From NCBI GenBank assembly GCA_937892705.1, contig CALBGR010000008.1:1-43797 (forward strand): 43,797 nt of DNA. The letters are read 5' to 3'. The notes beneath the pieces were generated by a model, which was not told where the DNA came from, did not search any database, and worked only from the letters and a program-made list of their open reading frames with translations. A program made the position numbers and the translations under genes. This DNA comes from an uncultured Candidatus Saccharibacteria bacterium. Lineage in GTDB: Bacteria; Patescibacteriota; Saccharimonadia; Saccharimonadales; UBA4665. Positions 41,658 to 43,797 of the stretch are shown one piece after another; positions within the stretch are counted from its first letter, which is position 1; every line of letters starts with the position of its first letter.

Positions 41658-43797
41658 TTACAAAATAGGCGGCAATGTGGTGTAAGCATCCGCCATTTGA
41701 CTACTTGAAGTATCGTAAGTTGCGGACTGACGCAAGCCTGCCAATGGATTGTATCGGATAATTTCCGCTGCATTGTTATAGCCAGAAGTTCCCGCAACAT
41801 TACCACCATTATCCTGATACAAACTGCCTTTTACTCGAAGGAAGTGAACACGTTTTGCTACTAATGAACCCGTAACCATAAGCTGATTTTGACAGTTCGC
41901 ATACCACGTTGCAGGACTCGATACACCATATGCTGCAGAACCATTTGGTGCACAGGTGTATATATTACCCCCCGACCCGCCATTAGGCTGTGCTACAAAA
42001 GTACCATACAGCTGCGTTACAGAAGGCGCAATGTAAATATCACCCTTTGCAATAAGTGTAAAGTTAGGTATATCCGCTACAGATACTACAGGACCTCCAG
42101 CTGCATCCGTAACAATATTGCCGTTAATAAATACATCTCCCTCTACATATAACTTCATATTTGCACCTGTACGGAGCGTACCTCCAGACAAATCCAGTGG
42201 TGCGACCGCTCGAACACTGTAAACCTGGTCTTCTGAAGGATCATTGTTTGCCATATTTATACCTGGCCACGATGACTTCGCAGTACTTGGCTTATTACCA
42301 AAGTAATCCGGTATACAGCTACCGCTACCGAAATATCCGCCATACTGCCCAGCACCATGGTTTACATCTACATTCGCAAAACTGAGGTTGGACGGTGCGT
42401 ATCCGAAGCCTTGTATATTCGTAACACCCTGACCGCTCGCAAATCCTTGAATACGGTTTTGAGCAAATACTGCCAATGTCGCACCTGCACCAAAGAATCC
42501 ACCCGGATTATTCTTGTTCCATCCTACAATTGCAGCACTGTTATTAATACAGCTACCGCCCATAAAACCATTTCCAGCAACTATATCGCCTGCTTGTACC
42601 TTCATGTACGGACGAGTAATGACCTTTAAGCAGCGATGAGTCGAAGTACTACCATCAATAAAGAAGGTATTATGTATAGACATAGTAGCTACTAAACAGA
42701 TTTCCTTGCCGATATCTGCAGTTGTAGGAGTATATGAATAATTTACTGCACGTGGCCCTGTACTAGTTATCTGTTGAGAACATGGCAATTGACCAGTAAT
42801 AGCACTACCTGGCTGATTGTCTACTGTATAGTCAGCAGTCAAATAGTAGCTACAATGTGCTGTATAACCACCATAATTAGGATGTCCAGCATATTGCGAT
42901 GTATTGAGCGTTACGTTAAAGACAGCCGTTTCAGTAGGCTCTACTGACCCTTTATCTGACGTAACACCAAGAGACGTCCGCCCACCCACTATCGTGGTAC
43001 ATGCATTTGCAGAGTCTCGTCCATTATTTGAATGTTCTGATTCTTTACTAAGATGATAACGTTGACAGTAGGTGGCACCTAAAGGTGTGTTGGTTCCAGT
43101 TTCTATCGTCGGCCAATAATTATCTTGCTCCCATGGCCCCCCTGGATAAATCGGTGTAGAACTACTACTACCGCACCACTCGCCACCGGCACCTGCTTGT
43201 GTATTATAGACGTCGTAATTATATACCACACATCTACCTACCCCATCAGCCACCTTACCTTGGCCAAACGGATCATGGTTTGTCACCGTGTGGCTCCAGT
43301 TAATCACTCCTCCACCTTGCTCAATAAAAGGTGTATTCACACTGGAATGAGGCGTTAATTCCCAAGTCGCACACGAAGGGTCTGTCGCCGGATCGACAAT
43401 ATAGCCGGCAATCACTACTGAACGACTATTGTCACCCGCGTGTCCATATTCATAGGCACGTGCATCAACTCGCCACTTTATAGCGCCATACCCTGATGGC
43501 CAAGGGATAGTAAATGTACCCTTAGTTCGGAATACGAAATTAGGGTCACTCTGAACTCTACCCTGCTGATCTACTATTAAACCAGGATCTTTAGCATGTG
43601 GGTATACCCTAACACGAATCGCTACATTTTTGTCTTTATGCTCCTCCGGATATACATGGTGAAGATTTACAATGGTTATTCCATCACGACAATCGCCAGA
43701 GAACTCAAAACTTGGCGTCCCAGTAGTGGTATCTAATACCTCCACACAAGCTGGATCCGCTTTTACTTCCTGAGTTCCGTTAGGCCCCTTACTTGGT
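41658..43797 (-). CDS. Large secreted/surface protein at the head of the pilus locus (5' partial)
   Basis: At least 713 residues. The frame stays open to the right edge, so the GTG at 43745 is not the true start; the N terminus lies outside the window. No catalytic motif is recognised. It is rich in Gly, Asn, Tyr, Thr and paired cysteines and looks like extracellular beta structure. The region around residue 380 of the visible part has repeated GxG and NNxG turns. The C-terminal part (VADIPNFTLIAKGDIYIAPSV, LMVTGSLVAKRVHFLRVKG, ending AAEIIRYNPLAGL) resembles polymer-forming or pilus-associated adhesins. It lies directly upstream of pilM on the same strand, which suggests a tip adhesin or host-contact protein. 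Confidence 0.65.
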   Translation of the reverse strand, partial: PSKGPNGTQEVKADPACVEVLDTTTGTPSFEFSGDCRDGITIVNLHHVYPEEHKDKNVAIRVRVYPHAKDPGLIVDQQGRVQSDPNFVFRTKGTFTIPWPSGYGAIKWRVDARAYEYGHAGDNSRSVVIAGYIVDPATDPSCATWELTPHSSVNTPFIEQGGGVINWSHTVTNHDPFGQGKVADGVGRCVVYNYDVYNTQAGAGGEWCGSSSSTPIYPGGPWEQDNYWPTIETGTNTPLGATYCQRYHLSKESEHSNNGRDSANACTTIVGGRTSLGVTSDKGSVEPTETAVFNVTLNTSQYAGHPNYGGYTAHCSYYLTADYTVDNQPGSAITGQLPCSQQITSTGPRAVNYSYTPTTADIGKEICLVATMSIHNTFFIDGSTSTHRCLKVITRPYMKVQAGDIVAGNGFMGGSCINNSAAIVGWNKNNPGGFFGAGATLAVFAQNRIQGFASGQGVTNIQGFGYAPSNLSFANVDVNHGAGQYGGYFGSGSCIPDYFGNKPSTAKSSWPGINMANNDPSEDQVYSVRAVAPLDLSGGTLRTGANMKLYVEGDVFINGNIVTDAAGGPVVSVADIPNFTLIAKGDIYIAPSVTQLYGTFVAQPNGGSGGNIYTCAPNGSAAYGVSSPATWYANCQNQLMVTGSLVAKRVHFLRVKGSLYQDNGGNVAGTSGYNNAAEIIRYNPLAGLRQSATYDTSSSQMADAYTTLPPIL

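Overview
The window looks like part of a Candidatus Saccharibacteria (TM7, Patescibacteria/CPR) chromosome. The left edge carries the 5' end of a 16S rRNA gene. Base composition is moderate, genes are tightly packed with many 1-30 bp overlaps, and the type IV pilus set has no secretin, which suits a cell with one membrane. TGA is used as a stop, so this is not the recoded Gracilibacteria/SR1 code. The lineage is inferred from the short 16S end and the gene content; no search was run.

Layout. 1-4.9 kb: start of an rRNA operon and gyrBA, all on the minus strand. 4.9-8.6 kb: a TraG/VirD4-like membrane ATPase operon and a small membrane protein. 8.6-9.2 kb: a gene-free stretch with two divergent promoters, a structured RNA of about 195 nt on the minus strand and a small RNA or attenuator on the plus strand. 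9.2-11.9 kb: comM/yifB and infC-rpmI-rplT; infC starts at ATC. 11.9-14.3 kb: RNase P RNA, a pterin-dehydratase/RNase H fusion, tRNA-Pro, a second structured RNA, an M50 protease and rpmB. 14.3-18.9 kb: a degenerate metallo-beta-lactamase-fold protein with its winged-helix partner, miaA, an alkyltransferase-like protein and a TGS-less thrS. 18.9-20.2 kb: a third small RNA, tRNA-Val with a long structured leader, a 37-codon gene with its own promoter and terminator, and nrdR preceded by an NrdR-box-like palindrome. 20-27.7 kb: two glycosyltransferases, a zincin-like protein, five tRNAs, a parvulin foldase, a PH-domain protein and ndk. 27.8 kb: a Xer recombinase. 28.7-43.8 kb: a type IV pilus locus (four minor pilins, pilD, major pilin, pilC, pilT, pilB, an 80-residue membrane protein, pilO, pilN, pilM) and a large surface protein that runs off the right edge.

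How the parts fit. The pilus locus and ComM together suggest surface attachment, motility and possibly DNA uptake with recombination, all reported for Saccharibacteria or for these families. Most of the rest is translation, tRNA and nucleotide housekeeping.

Main unexplained signals. (1) At least ten genes have an (often extended) -10 hexamer 6-10 nt before the ATG and no Shine-Dalgarno site, suggesting widespread leaderless mRNAs. (2) The heptamer CATAAGC is concentrated in gene gaps and start regions of the pilus locus. (3) A 9-nt word fills the terminator loop of one small RNA and is complementary to the loops of another small RNA and of the thrS leader. (4) Two structured RNAs could not be assigned to a family.
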